DNA of 64,000 nucleotides from Leifsonia williamsii (GTDB lineage Bacteria; Actinomycetota; Actinomycetes; Actinomycetales; Microbacteriaceae): positions 310,001-374,000 of the forward strand of contig NZ_JAROCF010000001.1 of NCBI RefSeq assembly GCF_030433685.1, given 5' to 3'. The notes under the pieces are model-generated. The model had not been told where the DNA came from. It did no database searches and was given only the letters and a program-made list of their open reading frames with translations. Of the stretch, positions 63,303 to 64,000 are shown in pieces. Position 1 is the first letter of the stretch, and the number at the start of each line of letters is the position of its first letter. Made by a program: the position numbers and the translations under genes.

Positions 63303-64000
63303 TTACCGAAGCGACGGAGGACGAACTCGCACCGGCGCGAGCCAGGCTGCGACCGTGACCGCTGTGATCGATCCCGCGCACATGATGGCCGCAAGTACCA
63401 CGACCTGGAACCGGCCGGCCTCCAGCGGTGAGACGCCGCCGAAGATGGCTCCGACGAACGCACCGGGGAGCGTGACGAGACCTGTGGTCTTGGTCTGATC
63501 GACCGAGGGGATGAGCGCCGAGTACACCGCGGTGCGCGCCAACTGCTGCGTGGACTGACGGGGTGTGGCTCCGAGCGCGAGCCATCCCTCGACCTCGTCC
63601 CAGCGGTCGCCGGCCGCCTCGGTGAAGCGGCGGCCGCTGAGGGTGGCGATGCTCATCGCGTTACCGATGATGATGCCGCCGATCGCGAGCGCGTAGCGGG
63701 CGGAGAACGTGAGCGCTCCTGATGCGAACACGATGGTGAGGGTGACCACCACGCCCACAGCCATCGCGGTAACCATCATGAAGGCGTGGTCGCCCGACCA
63801 GCCCACCCGGTGCGTCGCGGTGGCTGCGGCCACACCGAACATCACCAGGAGCGCGAGCGCGACCCAAAGCGGGTTGGTGATCACGCCAGCGAGCACGAGG
63901 CTGATGATGGCGAGCTGGGCGGCGCCGCGCACGATGGCGAACAGCGGAGCCCACCGGTGAGGGACACGGTAACCAGCGAGCACGGCCGTCGCGATGAGCG
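63303..64000 (-). CDS. FetB/YbbM-family ABC transporter permease, C-terminal part (runs off right edge)
   Basis: About 232 residues are visible; the frame stays open to the edge, so the N-terminus lies outside. It has about six membrane helices, the segment LAIGGIIIGNAMSIATLSGR and the cytoplasmic loop EGWLALGATPRQSTQQLART, followed by LIPSVDQTKTTGLVTLPGAF. These are the marks of the UPF0014 (FetB) permeases, implicated in iron export or homeostasis with an ATPase partner FetA, not visible here. Whether it belongs to the element or to the host chromosome is unclear. Confidence 0.85.
   Translation of the reverse strand, partial: LIATAVLAGYRVPHRWAPLFAIVRGAAQLAIISLVLAGVITNPLWVALALLVMFGVAAATATHRVGWSGDHAFMMVTAMAVGVVVTLTIVFASGALTFSARYALAIGGIIIGNAMSIATLSGRRFTEAAGDRWDEVEGWLALGATPRQSTQQLARTAVYSALIPSVDQTKTTGLVTLPGAFVGAIFGGVSPLEAGRFQVVVLAAIMCAGSITAVTVAAWLAPVRVRPPSLR

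Noticed and set aside
63025..63498. A 157-codon plus-strand frame near the right end
   Set aside because: It overlaps the FetB-like permease antisense and has no coding signature.

Overview
The window is high-GC DNA with dense, codon-biased genes and short intergenic gaps. The heat-shock set dnaK-grpE-dnaJ-hspR with HAIR operators, SigJ-like (ECF41) and ECF42 sigma factors, LAxTG sortase substrates, twin-arginine surface proteins and an actinobacterial tRNA-Gly start all point to an actinobacterium. The closest fit is Microbacteriaceae (Leifsonia-like); that family-level call is an inference.

Layout. 1-3.5 kb: the start of a membrane glycosyltransferase, a cupin-like protein, a lipoprotein, and an OhrR-like regulator with a small zinc-ribbon protein, divergent from a nitroreductase. 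3.5-10.8 kb: a secretion and surface locus with a SipW-type (ER-type, Ser/His) signal peptidase, a TasA/CalY-like substrate, two RCC1-like propeller proteins and a large LuxR regulator. Two genes of this locus share a duplicated hairpin leader. 10.8-19.5 kb: an alcohol dehydrogenase, a 1639-residue LASTG-anchored adhesin, and a five-gene operon with three tail-collar paralogues. 19.5-23.3 kb: clpB (no N-domain) with its HAIR site, a small membrane protein and an RlmG-like methyltransferase. 23.5-34.7 kb: one gene for a 3756-residue LARTG-anchored protein built mainly of 28 repeats of about 117 residues.

34.9-46.5 kb: an amino-acid permease, an amidohydrolase with a divergent TetR, corA, the threonine degradation pair tdh-kbl, and hspR-dnaJ-grpE-dnaK. 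HspR probably represses both the dnaK operon (two HAIR sites) and clpB (one HAIR site). 46.5-54.5 kb: transporters and two extended ECF sigma factors. The ECF42 gene follows a DGPF-domain partner. The ECF41 gene is divergent from an epimerase/membrane-protein pair. Matching promoter motifs are visible for both systems. 54.7-60.9 kb: two divergent MarR-type regulators with low-complexity, metal-binding-like segments flanking a double operator; then idi, a GH16-like protein, dcd, a TetR with its own operator, and a DUF2255-type protein.

61.0-64.0 kb: a tRNA-Gly gene broken in its anticodon loop, AT-richer DNA, a tyrosine recombinase and a small unknown gene mark an integrated element or its remnant. 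A FetB-type permease runs off the right edge. The best candidates for new biology are the His-rich split winged-helix regulator and its partner, the duplicated covarying leader of the SipW/RCC1 locus, and the tail-collar operon.
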